Below are positions 8,722 through 18,327 of a DNA stretch of 64,000 nt, piece by piece (positions within the stretch are counted from its first letter, which is position 1; each line of letters starts with the position of its first letter). Source of the DNA: Paludibacteraceae bacterium (GTDB taxonomy: Bacteria > Bacteroidota > Bacteroidia > Bacteroidales > Paludibacteraceae); assembly GCA_024401455.1 (NCBI GenBank), contig JAKSLA010000004.1, forward strand, positions 20,960-84,959, in the 5' to 3' direction. The notes under the pieces were generated by a model, which did no database searches, had not been told where the DNA came from, and saw only the letters and a list, made by a program, of their open reading frames with translations. Both the position numbers and the translations under genes were made by a program.

Positions 8722-10458
8722 TCAATTATTCGAAAATATCTTAATTTTTAGTTTCTTGGGGCCAACTATATATTTTACACCCTCATCTATAAGAATCCGA
8801 TTCTCTTTTATTGTAATTAGGTTCATGTAATCATCATATAATTTCCCATTGGGGCCTTTAAAATTTATCTCGACCTTCTGAGGACCAAGTGACCATATTG
8901 CATAAACCCTCTTACGATTTCGGGTTATCCAATGAGCAATATATATTTTTTTGTCAATCACTTCTACTTCTGGCCTTGAACAACCTTTACCAAGTAACTG
9001 CGATAAAGCCGCAAGTTTATGATAAGCCGCTGTCGGAGTAATTTTGCCAACTGCATTATCAACTCGTACATTTGTATGGTATATTTTCAAGTATCCTGAA
9101 TTCTCTATCCTTTTGAACGAGGCTGTTTCGACTATGAGATTATTAATATGGCTTATATCCTTCATACCGCTCCACAATAGAATATCACCATTATCAGAAG
9201 AATAACTTTTTCCCCACGTTATCTTGTTTATTGCACAATCGTCACCATCAATTACAAGACCATATTTCTTCAAATTTGAAGAGACTTCCTTATCCAGAAT
9301 AAAAGGAGAATAGTGTTTAAAAGACTTATCTACCGCATAACCCACGTATATATGCTTCGAGGCATCTCCATATGACAAACAGCTTTTATTTTTGTCATTT
9401 AGTTTCAGTGATAATCTTGTATTACCTACAGAAGGATATAAGAGTCCGTAGAAAGCACTCTTGGAATATCCAAAGAAATAGTTCACCAGACGAAAAACAG
9501 CAAATGTTTCAGCGCCTTCTGAAAGGCTGAGTATATAGCTTCTTATAGTCTTATTGGCTGCCTCTTCATCAGTATATTCCCATAGGTTGTAGCCACATAC
9601 ATCATAATAACCCTTTTCTGAGACCGGACAGGAATTCTTCTCAAAAACATCAATAAGTTGTTTCTTATATTTTTCCCTTTCCTCAGGTGCAGTATATGGG
9701 TCAAGATATAAATAATCAAAAGTGTTTACATACTTGGTACCGTCTTCCAACTCTGTTTTTAGAAGAATATCATAGAAACTGCTAACGTAATGATTATTGG
9801 CAGATGAACGAATAATATTGCGAGGATTACCAGCTTTTATCAGATTATAAAACATTTTCGAATATAATAAACAATCTTGTATAGACCACCCATAGTTCTC
9901 ATAATTATCAACCAGTTCATCTCCGCAGGTGAAGTATTTTACTTTTATTCTATACCTTTTGCCAGTCTTACTGATTTCGTGAATTTGCTCTCCGTCATAT
10001 TTAGCCAATAATCGGACACTCTTCTCCCAATGACTCATAGGTTTGATTTTTTGTGACATGCCAAGACTTTTTCCTTCAAGTTGTGGAAGTGCATAGAGCG
10101 AGACACCTACATCTATCCCCTCTTTATTGCACTCATAAATGAAAGGTTCGAGAGATTCCGCTATTTTATCATCATAATCCATTAAGCCTACATTTATTAC
10201 ATTAATGCCTGCTTTCTTAGCAGCATAAACATATTCTTCAGCATGATCAATCATCTGAATGACGCGCATATCTATTCCAGCACCTAACGGAGAATTCAAC
10301 ATTATTGTATAATTCTTCTGGTTAGCAGACACCACGTATTCTTTTGTACAAAACATTTCACTTTGCACAGGATTAAATACCAATAAAAAAAGTGCAACCA
10401 AAGATAAAGATGACACCACCATTTTGTGGTTGATGATAAATTCCTTATTAAAAAACAT
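8722..10458 (-). CDS. Exported protein of unknown function, possibly glycosidase-like
   Basis: A 578-aa protein with an N-terminal hydrophobic segment (about 13-31, VVSSLSLVALFLLVF) acting as signal or anchor; the rest is soluble and outside the cytoplasm. The first 350 residues alternate strands and helices (INVINVGLMDYDD, DYLYLDPYTAP, YDVCGYNLWEY), which suggests a TIM-barrel glycosidase-like fold, and the C-terminal third is beta-rich. I see no family signature I can name. It lies between the capsule glycosyltransferases and small ORFs, so trimming or modification of the exported polymer is plausible but inferred. Confidence 0.6.
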   Translation of the reverse strand: MFFNKEFIINHKMVVSSLSLVALFLLVFNPVQSEMFCTKEYVVSANQKNYTIMLNSPLGAGIDMRVIQMIDHAEEYVYAAKKAGINVINVGLMDYDDKIAESLEPFIYECNKEGIDVGVSLYALPQLEGKSLGMSQKIKPMSHWEKSVRLLAKYDGEQIHEISKTGKRYRIKVKYFTCGDELVDNYENYGWSIQDCLLYSKMFYNLIKAGNPRNIIRSSANNHYVSSFYDILLKTELEDGTKYVNTFDYLYLDPYTAPEEREKYKKQLIDVFEKNSCPVSEKGYYDVCGYNLWEYTDEEAANKTIRSYILSLSEGAETFAVFRLVNYFFGYSKSAFYGLLYPSVGNTRLSLKLNDKNKSCLSYGDASKHIYVGYAVDKSFKHYSPFILDKEVSSNLKKYGLVIDGDDCAINKITWGKSYSSDNGDILLWSGMKDISHINNLIVETASFKRIENSGYLKIYHTNVRVDNAVGKITPTAAYHKLAALSQLLGKGCSRPEVEVIDKKIYIAHWITRNRKRVYAIWSLGPQKVEINFKGPNGKLYDDYMNLITIKENRILIDEGVKYIVGPKKLKIKIFSNN

Positions 10459-10467
10459 GTCTAGTTG

Positions 10468-11286
10468 TTATTGCTGTTTTATGTTCTTATTCAAAAGAGT
10501 TCTCTCCTTGTCAAAGAACCATCCCCACTTATGGAAATACTGAACAGCAGAACGTAGGTGAATCTTAAACAGTCGTAAACTATGATGAGACTCTTGATTG
10601 GCTGTATGCACTACTGATATTGCTGGGTTATACACATTTTTTGCTTTTTGTAAAGCTCTTCTGCAAAGATCAGCATCCTCAAAATACATGAAATACCTTG
10701 GGTCAAAACCATGAACAGCAATCAGAACTTCCGTTCTAAAAAGAAGGAAGCATCCACTGATAAAAGGGATATTCTCAACCACTCTTTCATAAGAGAAATC
10801 TTTTGTCCTATATAAAGTATCTCTTTTCTTTGTGTAGGAAAGATGTGGCAAAATAATTTTTGTAAAGACATCATACACCCCAGGTAATCGTCTTCTAACG
10901 TAGCGGAACGTGCCATTGGGATTTTTTATAGCTGGCATCATTAATCCATACTGGTAATTTTCGTCAAGGAAATCTATACTGCGTTTTAAGACATCTGGTT
11001 GGAAATAAATATCTGGATTCAAAACAAGATGATATCGACCTTTTTCATAGTTTCCATTAATAACAACATTATGACCAGAACCAAATCCGATGTTAGCATT
11101 ATTATAAATATACTCTATCCTTGAGTCAGTACAAAGTTGCTTTAAGTCCTGATTAGGAGAATTGTCCACTACATAAATCCTAAACGAAATATCTTTCGAT
11201 TGTAGGACAGAGAATATTGTTCTCGATAGTACTGATGCATCGTTGTTATACACAACTAATGATACTGATAGATCCATTTGTGACAT
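10468..11286 (-). CDS. Family 2 glycosyltransferase
   Basis: GT-A fold glycosyltransferase of 272 aa. It begins with SVSLVVYNNDASVLSRTI, has NIGFGSGHNVVI and LVLNPDIYF (the DxD-equivalent loop), and FMYFEDADLCRRALQKA, which is the ED-containing acceptor motif of rhamnosyltransferase-like GT2 enzymes such as WbbL. With dTDP-rhamnose genes in the operon, rhamnosyl transfer is a reasonable guess. It is separated from the GT4 gene upstream by only 7 bp. Confidence 0.92.
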   Translation of the reverse strand: MSQMDLSVSLVVYNNDASVLSRTIFSVLQSKDISFRIYVVDNSPNQDLKQLCTDSRIEYIYNNANIGFGSGHNVVINGNYEKGRYHLVLNPDIYFQPDVLKRSIDFLDENYQYGLMMPAIKNPNGTFRYVRRRLPGVYDVFTKIILPHLSYTKKRDTLYRTKDFSYERVVENIPFISGCFLLFRTEVLIAVHGFDPRYFMYFEDADLCRRALQKAKNVYNPAISVVHTANQESHHSLRLFKIHLRSAVQYFHKWGWFFDKERTLLNKNIKQQ

Positions 11287-11293
11287 AAGCTAA

Positions 11294-12391
11294 TTAATTA
11301 TAAATGTACTTGAGAACATTTTTCTCATTATAATGAGTAGTAAAAAACTTTTTAAAAGAGAGTCTTTGGGGGATGGGGGTATTAATTGTATTAATCAATC
11401 GCGCATAATCATCTGGGGTATTTGCATATAACATAAAATCACAAAAAACAGTAGAAATACCCTCAAATGCGACATCTGAGCCTATCACTGGTGTGCCACA
11501 AGCAAGAGCTTCAACACACTTAACCTTAACACCAGCGCCCTTTGTAAGTGGTGCTATTTCAGCTTTTGCATTAGCTATGATGTCGTATGGATTGTCCAAA
11601 AAACCCACGTACTCGAAGAATTCAGATTTCTGTACTCTGTCCATAATTTCATCAGGCATTTTACCGCCACCTACTATTTTAATTCTAATATCTTTGTTTA
11701 ACTTTTCTGAAACATTGTCCATTAACCACTCTAATGCGCCATAATTTTCGTAACGCTTCCAAGATCCGAACATTACAAAATAATCACCAGAACCTTGGGG
11801 AGTTGCTTTCTGCACATTATCATTGAGGAAAAACGTTGTTGGCATACAATTCACTCCATACCAATCCCTGTAAAGAGCACAATCTTTTTCGCTAAATGTA
11901 AAAATTGCATTTGCAGATTTAAGCATAGACTTTTCAGACAAGCGTGCCCATCTATATAAATATTTCTTGCTTCTAGAATATTTTTGACCAATTACATCAT
12001 GAGCCATCAGTAACTTATTCGGATGTTTCAAATACTTTGCATAGGTGAATGTTTGTCCGAAATCAAAATATACCAAATCATACCCACCCCTATCTATTAT
12101 CCTTTGAATCTCATTTCTAATACTCCATCTGAATCTTGCAGAGAACAATGGGAATACCCAAGGAACGTTTAGTAAACTAAATATTTTGTCGACTTTACTA
12201 ATAGTATATTCTTTAACTATAGAAAGGTTAGGACTCAAACTCTCATAATAACCTTTATTCGCATATCTAAAATAAATCAAATCAATTCTTGATTTTTTTG
12301 ATAACTCTGCCAAAAGGCATTTAGTATATGATGTACCTCCACCTCCATGGTCATCTGGAGTAAATGGTGTTATAAAAAGTATCTTTTTCAT
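11294..12391 (-). CDS. Family 1/4 glycosyltransferase
   Basis: GT-B fold retaining glycosyltransferase, 365 aa. The N-terminal domain starts ILFITPFTPDDHGGGGTSY (glycine-rich acceptor loop), and the C-terminal domain has FVMFGSWKRYENYGALEWL and the motif APLTKGAGVKVKCVEALA followed by CGTPVIGSD, the E-x7-E-like nucleotide-sugar site of GT4 proteins. It acts on the cytoplasmic face of the membrane to extend the lipid-linked repeat unit. Sugar specificity is not visible. Confidence 0.92.
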   Translation of the reverse strand: MKKILFITPFTPDDHGGGGTSYTKCLLAELSKKSRIDLIYFRYANKGYYESLSPNLSIVKEYTISKVDKIFSLLNVPWVFPLFSARFRWSIRNEIQRIIDRGGYDLVYFDFGQTFTYAKYLKHPNKLLMAHDVIGQKYSRSKKYLYRWARLSEKSMLKSANAIFTFSEKDCALYRDWYGVNCMPTTFFLNDNVQKATPQGSGDYFVMFGSWKRYENYGALEWLMDNVSEKLNKDIRIKIVGGGKMPDEIMDRVQKSEFFEYVGFLDNPYDIIANAKAEIAPLTKGAGVKVKCVEALACGTPVIGSDVAFEGISTVFCDFMLYANTPDDYARLINTINTPIPQRLSFKKFFTTHYNEKNVLKYIYN

Positions 12392-12397
12392 ACATTC

Positions 12398-13495
12398 TTA
12401 TTTGTTAACTTCTTCTATAGCCCTCCGTAATGCTTTCAGGAATCCTTTACCATATTTCATATCTGGCTCCATATAATTACCTTCCCCCCATTCATTCCAT
12501 GATTTCAGAAAAACAAATTGATGCTCTTGGCTCTTACCAATTGCTGTATTAATCACATCTTTAGCGTGAATCTCAAATAATTCCGGAGTCGCATTATGCA
12601 AAACAGCACCGCCAGTTGTACTTCTCGGAGTATGATCCCAATTAGGCATCATAGTAGCAAAAATGTTCTCTTGATAGTCTTCCTCTCGAATACACTTCTT
12701 GATTGCATACTTGTAAGGAATAATGTAAGGGAAGGGGATAACCCGTTTGATTACATTCATTGCATGCCACATGTATTTTAGCAAAGTGTCATATTGGAAT
12801 GCGAAATCCAATCTATGGCAATGATTAACACCATCAAACCCATTACTAAGAATTTCGGTTGACCTTGTCACATCTAAAGTCTGACCGACAAAATAAAATT
12901 CTGGGATTCCGTTTTGTTTAGCCAATTCGTTCCATTGCTGCTTAAAAGCTTCGAATCCCTCAAACAAAAGTGGCTGATAAATCAAGAATAGTAATCTACC
13001 CTCTACTTTGATATATCTTTCATCTTTGAAAGCATCAAGTAATGAATAAAAGTGTTTTTCATTGTCTTCTTTTCCGAGATATTTCTGCTCAGCAAGAGCC
13101 TTCTTGGACACAGAACCATCTTTGTTCCAGAATTTAGAATACCATGATTCATTAGCCCAACATAGACAAAATGGGAAATCTGGTGATTTTGTTTTCACAA
13201 CTTCCTTGAATGGTAAATCCAGCTCTTCATGACCCGCAGAAAACCAATAATGATAGTAGCAGAATCCATAAATACCAGCCTCCCTAGCAAGTATTACCTG
13301 CTCTTCTCTTACTTCTGAAACTCTAAGATCATAAAATCCTAAATCGGCAGGTACTTTGGGTTGATAATGACCAGGGTACAATTTCTTGGCTTTTGCCACA
13401 TTAGTCCATTCAGTAAATCCTTTCCCCCACCACTTGTCGTTATTAGGAGTAGGATGATACTGAGGCAAGTAAAACGCTATAACTTTGGTATTCAT
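12398..13495 (-). CDS. WbsX-type, GH99-like domain protein
   Basis: A 365-aa protein with the hallmark start of the WbsX family: VIAFYLPQYHPTPNND then WWGKGFTEWTNV, then FCYYHYWF and CWANESW. Near the C terminus comes LKSWNEWGEGNYMEPD. The family is related to glycoside hydrolase family 99 (endo-alpha-mannosidase) but recurs within O-antigen and capsule loci, where it is thought to act on the glycan, possibly as a transferase. No signal peptide, so it works in the cytoplasm. It is in the middle of the glycosyltransferase set. Confidence 0.9.
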   Translation of the reverse strand: MNTKVIAFYLPQYHPTPNNDKWWGKGFTEWTNVAKAKKLYPGHYQPKVPADLGFYDLRVSEVREEQVILAREAGIYGFCYYHYWFSAGHEELDLPFKEVVKTKSPDFPFCLCWANESWYSKFWNKDGSVSKKALAEQKYLGKEDNEKHFYSLLDAFKDERYIKVEGRLLFLIYQPLLFEGFEAFKQQWNELAKQNGIPEFYFVGQTLDVTRSTEILSNGFDGVNHCHRLDFAFQYDTLLKYMWHAMNVIKRVIPFPYIIPYKYAIKKCIREEDYQENIFATMMPNWDHTPRSTTGGAVLHNATPELFEIHAKDVINTAIGKSQEHQFVFLKSWNEWGEGNYMEPDMKYGKGFLKALRRAIEEVNK

Positions 13496-13509
13496 AATTG
13501 TAAATATTA

Positions 13510-14589
13510 TCAGTTATACAATATACACTTATATGGGACAGGCGTCTCTTTGATAGTGTATGTATTAAGAATAAAAATATTCCTAACGTACATTAAACCA
13601 ATTAAAACTATCAAGAATGTCAACAGATATTTTTTTGTAGCAGATAATTCCTTTATTGCTATTGGAACTGCAAATATTAATCCTATCGTCAGTGATGAAG
13701 CCAGACGCGCTCCGTATTCCGTTGTAACAAATAAGTTTGTGATGACAGCTCCAATAAAAAAACACTTATAATAAAAACTAAGGGTCTCTTTATTTGTATA
13801 GGATAGAACACATAGGGCTGTAACCGGTAAAATTTGTGATAATTGACCTGTGAGATTATTATCATTCATAATTTCCCGATCAGAGAAATTTGTAAATACA
13901 GCTAAAAATTCTTCAGAAGAGGCTCCGAAACCAGACAGAAACTCAAGCTGCATGAAGAACAGATTCAGGTATTCGGCAATTCCAGTCAATCCTATTATCA
14001 TGGAAAATGCAAGTAGCACATATACTGTTCTTTTGCTAATGCCTACGCTATTGATCCATATAAAAAGGGGGAATAATATATTAAACTGGTGAAAAATAAC
14101 AGCGAGTAGTGAGAAAAAAGATGCTAATTTATAGTCTTTTTTCTCAATGAAAATCATTGCACCTAAACAATAAATTATTGACAATGCTTGACGCGATATA
14201 TTAAAAGTTTCCAAGAAAAAACCAGGAGTTGCTATAACATACAGCAATACTGTCAATGCTGGTGATAACGACTCTCTCTTTACAAAATAAGTGAGAGGAA
14301 TATATGTCAATATCGCTAACTCCATTAGATATATACTAGGGGAGTTGCCAAGTCTTTGACCAAGATCTCGTAGGAATTCATAAAATAGACCGAAGCGAGT
14401 TTCTCCACCTGTTGTTGTGGCGAATTCCATGTATCTCTCTGTATCAGTTCCTACGAAAGTATCCCTAAATCCACACATCAACATCATGAATGTAAGCAGA
14501 TATACTATTGGCAAGGATACGTCTTTACCTTTAGCCTCTCTGATCCATCCAATGACCAATAGAAAAGGTATGATGAAGTATAATTCCAT
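13510..14589 (-). CDS. wzy: EpsG-type polysaccharide polymerase (Wzy)
   Basis: Integral membrane protein of 359 aa with about ten hydrophobic segments. The GFRDTFVGTDTERYMEF stretch after the second segment is the recurring signature of the EpsG family, which supplies the Wzy polymerase in many Gram-positive and Bacteroidetes loci. It would join lipid-linked repeat units in the periplasm. The wzx flippase lies three genes upstream. Sequence-level assignment to Wzy rests on the family and topology. Confidence 0.88.
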   Translation of the reverse strand: MELYFIIPFLLVIGWIREAKGKDVSLPIVYLLTFMMLMCGFRDTFVGTDTERYMEFATTTGGETRFGLFYEFLRDLGQRLGNSPSIYLMELAILTYIPLTYFVKRESLSPALTVLLYVIATPGFFLETFNISRQALSIIYCLGAMIFIEKKDYKLASFFSLLAVIFHQFNILFPLFIWINSVGISKRTVYVLLAFSMIIGLTGIAEYLNLFFMQLEFLSGFGASSEEFLAVFTNFSDREIMNDNNLTGQLSQILPVTALCVLSYTNKETLSFYYKCFFIGAVITNLFVTTEYGARLASSLTIGLIFAVPIAIKELSATKKYLLTFLIVLIGLMYVRNIFILNTYTIKETPVPYKCILYN

Positions 14590-14590
14590 T

Positions 14591-15547
14591 TTAATGCTTA
14601 TTTATTTTCTTGGCAAGCTCATAGACGAAGGACAAATGATATGTGGACAGTATATACATTATTTTATGGAACCAGTCAATTGGATATTTTAAGATATACT
14701 CGTTTGACTCAGGAAATGTTGCGCGCCACCTGTTATATTGATGATTAGTTCCTGTAATCATTGGGGCTTTTGAATAGAACTGAAGATAGTTCAATGCATA
14801 TTCAAACCCCCTAGACCTAGAAGATATGAAGTCTGTAAGAACTTGAGCAGTCTTGACCATGTCGTTAATTCGCTTATCTGTTATTTTTTTACTCACAGAA
14901 TTCTGAGTACCCCAATTATAATGATACAAGCATTTATCGACAATAGTAATTTTTTTAGACATAAATCGCATTGGTACAACAATGCCCACGTCAACCCAAT
15001 TATTTGTTCCTTCTATGCAATAAATATTGTTATCTATAAGTACAGAATGCTTAACTAATTTATTCCAAGGGACACAATAGCCCAAAGAAAATTCACCACT
15101 CTTGATCCCTTCCCGCCCCATCATTTCCTTTGTGACAAAATGAGAAGTCGTTGTTCCACCACCTTCAATAAAATAGCCGCAACATGTAAGATCCGCATCA
15201 TCCCTTACTGCTGCATCCACTAGTGTTTCTATATAATTTGGCTCTACCCAATCATCGGAATCTACTTGGATAATATATTCTCCCTGACAATTATGCAATC
15301 CTGTATTTCTTGCCTTAGCATTCCCTTGGTTTATTTTATGGTCGAAATATTTGATAGAACCCAACCTATTAGGGTAAAGACGTGCAACTTCTTTAATTAT
15401 TTTAATACTCTTGTCTGGAGTCGCATCATTAACAAAGACAAACTCAATGTTTAAATAAGTTTGCTCAAATAAGGATTTAGCACACTCTAATATATAATCT
15501 TCTGCTTTATACACAGGTATAACAATTGATACTAAAGGTTTATTCAT
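14591..15547 (-). CDS. Family 2 glycosyltransferase
   Basis: GT-A glycosyltransferase of 318 aa. It starts with PLVSIVIPVYKAEDYILECA, then FVNDATPDKS, NQGNAKARNTG and YIIQVDSDDWVEPNYIE, the DxD metal and nucleotide-sugar site, all classical for GT2. The stop is directly before the polymerase start (1-bp gap), indicating coupled expression. Donor and acceptor sugars are unknown. Confidence 0.94.
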   Translation of the reverse strand: MNKPLVSIVIPVYKAEDYILECAKSLFEQTYLNIEFVFVNDATPDKSIKIIKEVARLYPNRLGSIKYFDHKINQGNAKARNTGLHNCQGEYIIQVDSDDWVEPNYIETLVDAAVRDDADLTCCGYFIEGGGTTTSHFVTKEMMGREGIKSGEFSLGYCVPWNKLVKHSVLIDNNIYCIEGTNNWVDVGIVVPMRFMSKKITIVDKCLYHYNWGTQNSVSKKITDKRINDMVKTAQVLTDFISSRSRGFEYALNYLQFYSKAPMITGTNHQYNRWRATFPESNEYILKYPIDWFHKIMYILSTYHLSFVYELAKKINKH

Positions 15548-15559
15548 ATTACATATATT

Positions 15560-16726
15560 TTAGATATTCCACACTATGTTCCACATCTCTTTTGTCTTTG
15601 ATTTGATAAGAGGAACTGTTGTTTCTAATATTTGACGTTGTGCCACATTTCCTTTCTGAGAAATCAGATTCTCAATCATAATAAGTGATTTACTAATATC
15701 ATGTAAAGGAAGTAAGTTATCATTTAGCCCATAGTCTCTAAATAATTCTTTGTATTTATGGCTCCAGCTCGTGGCTAAGCAAGGAACATACGAATTAAGA
15801 GCCGAAGCTACACCATGAAATCGTGATGATATGCATAGATAAGATTGTGATATCAGTCCTTTTACTTCTAACGCATTTAATCCAGACACCACTTCAAATT
15901 CATTATTTAATCTTTCATTAATTTTTTTTGCCAAACATTCATCTCTGAAACCTTCATGATTCAGGAAAAAAAGTGACAACCCATTGTTTTTTACCGAAGC
16001 AGCTATCTTTGTAATAAACTGAATATATTCATCCTCTGTTAGCACACCTTTTTCTACCATTCGCACATTAGGAATAATACATACCAAATCTTTTAAGTGA
16101 TTGTATCCATCAGGAATAACCCCATCTACCAATGAAGTAAAATCTGGATATTCTAGGATTTTATCTGTAAAACTATGTTTTTGTATACTTTCAAGGTATG
16201 AAGAAGACACTTTATCCCTTGAGAACACAATATCAGAATATTGTAATATAGTATTTACTGTATTCTTAGAATAACTATTATCAAATGGGCCAAATGCTTG
16301 CGGTAAAAATACGATATGGCATTCCTTTTTTTTTGCATTCCTTAACAGAGAATCCCAATATTTCTCTGCATAAGAATCTTTAATCATTTTATCAGAGAAA
16401 AAAAGTCCGCTCGCATCAATAAAGAAACCAACATCTTCCGCCAAATAAGTATCGTTAAGCATACTACTAAAATACTTGGACCTGTTTACAACACCTGTTA
16501 TATGGCAACTTTTACAGACACGAACAATAGACGACCATTTTTTATACTTAAGAGTATGATTCGTTTGAATATAAGATAAATTTTTCTTGCCGGAATATGT
16601 AGGCATATAAACTTGACATTTACCAAATCGTCTTTCTATTTCTTGAAGAATAGCATACAGCATTAACTCGGCACCTTTATTGTTTGTTTCAATGCCAGAT
16701 AATTGAAATACCATATTATTAATCAT
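15560..16726 (-). CDS. Polysaccharide pyruvyl transferase family protein
   Basis: A 388-aa protein of the PS_pyruv_trans/CsaB family: the N terminus carries NNKGAELMLYAILQEIERRF, mid-protein has FLPQAFGPF and SDIVFSRDKVSS, and the C-terminal part has SSRFHGVASALNSYVPCLA, the family's conserved RFH motif. Enzymes of this fold transfer pyruvate from phosphoenolpyruvate to a sugar as a ketal; some members act differently. In this locus it would add an acidic group to the repeat unit. Confidence 0.9.
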   Translation of the reverse strand: MINNMVFQLSGIETNNKGAELMLYAILQEIERRFGKCQVYMPTYSGKKNLSYIQTNHTLKYKKWSSIVRVCKSCHITGVVNRSKYFSSMLNDTYLAEDVGFFIDASGLFFSDKMIKDSYAEKYWDSLLRNAKKKECHIVFLPQAFGPFDNSYSKNTVNTILQYSDIVFSRDKVSSSYLESIQKHSFTDKILEYPDFTSLVDGVIPDGYNHLKDLVCIIPNVRMVEKGVLTEDEYIQFITKIAASVKNNGLSLFFLNHEGFRDECLAKKINERLNNEFEVVSGLNALEVKGLISQSYLCISSRFHGVASALNSYVPCLATSWSHKYKELFRDYGLNDNLLPLHDISKSLIMIENLISQKGNVAQRQILETTVPLIKSKTKEMWNIVWNI

Positions 16727-16730
16727 TTTG

Positions 16731-18251
16731 TTATTTATGAAACACCTTTGTTGTTATTAGCATTAAAACCATAGACTTCTCTTTAGGGGAAAGGCCAAAC
16801 ACCCAAATTGTTGTAACCGTTATCAAAAGAGAAACCGCCACTTCAGGCAGGAATAAGTCCGTCACATATTTCATAAAAAGAAAAGAAGTAATTCCCGCTA
16901 TGATGGAAATGATGCAACATGGGATAATAACCCTATATATATAGTTCATCCAATCAAAATTCACTAGTTTCTTGGTAAAGTACAGACGCTCTCCCAAACA
17001 TATAATCTCTAGAATTATATTTACAATTATTCCTGTAAGAGGGCCACATCCTAATTGTATAGATATGAGGACTAAAGGTATTGCCAATAATTTTGTTCCC
17101 CCAACTGCTATCTGATTGTGCTTTATTCGCCCATCAGACAAAATCAAGTGTATTAGCATTCTTGATAAGGTATCTAAAAGCAAATATACCAAAGTCCATC
17201 TTACAAACTCAATAGTATAATCAGGAACCTTTATTAGCCAAATGCTAAGAAGTTGTGGAGCAGATACCATAATGGGTACAGAAAAAAGAAGCATCAAGAA
17301 AAAAGAATACTTTGAGCCATTATTAACCAATATAAATGCTCGATTATAGTCTTTTTGTGCTACAGCAATTGTTAACTGTGGTTTCATGGCCATAGTAAAA
17401 TTCCCGACTAATTGCTGAACCGCATTTTGTACCTGATTGCATATACCTTTAGCCGCATTTACTACTACACCAAAAAAAATGTTAAGAACGATATCTACTC
17501 CTTGGTTTCGTAGAACCATCGAACCATTTCCAAAGAGATTCCACCCTGCAAAAGAAAACATTTCTGCAAATACTGCATTGTCTATTTTTATACTAATGCT
17601 TTTTGCTTCATCAAAATGTAATCTACTATAAAACATATAAATAACTTGCATAAGCAGCGACACAAGGAATAGGAAAAAAGCATAGAAATAAAGTTTATCC
17701 CACAGAGTTGACGAAAGAAAATAAACACTGAAAAGTTTCAAGCTTGCTTCTAATATACCCATATATGCGAAAGCACTCATTTTTTCATGGGCGATTATAA
17801 CTGCATTATAAGGCACTGAAACTATCCCTATAAAGAAGTTTGCAATGGAGAGATGAAACACCCACCGAGCAATTTCAATTCTCTCTGCGGGAATATTTAA
17901 CTTTGTATTCAAAAACCATAGACCTAGTACCTCAAGGAATATTATGGCTAACAATGCTAATAACACATGCATTGATACACATGTCGAAAAGACTGTTTTT
18001 TGGTGAATCTTGTCATTAGCTCCCAAGGAAAATGTAATAAATCTTTGTGATGCTGATTGTAAAGTACTGCTAAGAATAGAGAACATAGCAACGACCCCAC
18101 CGACGACCTGATATATTCCAAAATCTTCCACTCCCAAAACTTGAAGCGTAACTCTTGATGTATATAAGCCTATAATCATCAAGAGCAATGAACGGAAGTA
18201 TAGGAAAACTGTATTTTTTGCTATCCTTTGATTGCTTGAATTTTCAGCCAT
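16731..18251 (-). CDS. wzx: Wzx-type repeat-unit flippase
   Basis: A 506-aa inner-membrane protein with about 12-14 hydrophobic segments, starting with NTVFLYFRSLLLMIIGLYTSR and VLGVEDFGIYQVVGG, the typical first helices of polysaccharide biosynthesis (MOP/MATE-related) flippases. It would move the undecaprenyl-linked repeat unit to the periplasm for the Wzy protein. It starts the glycosyltransferase module, 76 bp downstream of rfbB. Confidence 0.93.
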   Translation of the reverse strand: MAENSSNQRIAKNTVFLYFRSLLLMIIGLYTSRVTLQVLGVEDFGIYQVVGGVVAMFSILSSTLQSASQRFITFSLGANDKIHQKTVFSTCVSMHVLLALLAIIFLEVLGLWFLNTKLNIPAERIEIARWVFHLSIANFFIGIVSVPYNAVIIAHEKMSAFAYMGILEASLKLFSVYFLSSTLWDKLYFYAFFLFLVSLLMQVIYMFYSRLHFDEAKSISIKIDNAVFAEMFSFAGWNLFGNGSMVLRNQGVDIVLNIFFGVVVNAAKGICNQVQNAVQQLVGNFTMAMKPQLTIAVAQKDYNRAFILVNNGSKYSFFLMLLFSVPIMVSAPQLLSIWLIKVPDYTIEFVRWTLVYLLLDTLSRMLIHLILSDGRIKHNQIAVGGTKLLAIPLVLISIQLGCGPLTGIIVNIILEIICLGERLYFTKKLVNFDWMNYIYRVIIPCCIISIIAGITSFLFMKYVTDLFLPEVAVSLLITVTTIWVFGLSPKEKSMVLMLITTKVFHK

Positions 18252-18327
18252 TATCTTTCTATTTTTTACATATTGGGTCTTATGAAAGGATTCCTATTGC
18301 AGACTTTTAAACATTCTTACGGCTACA

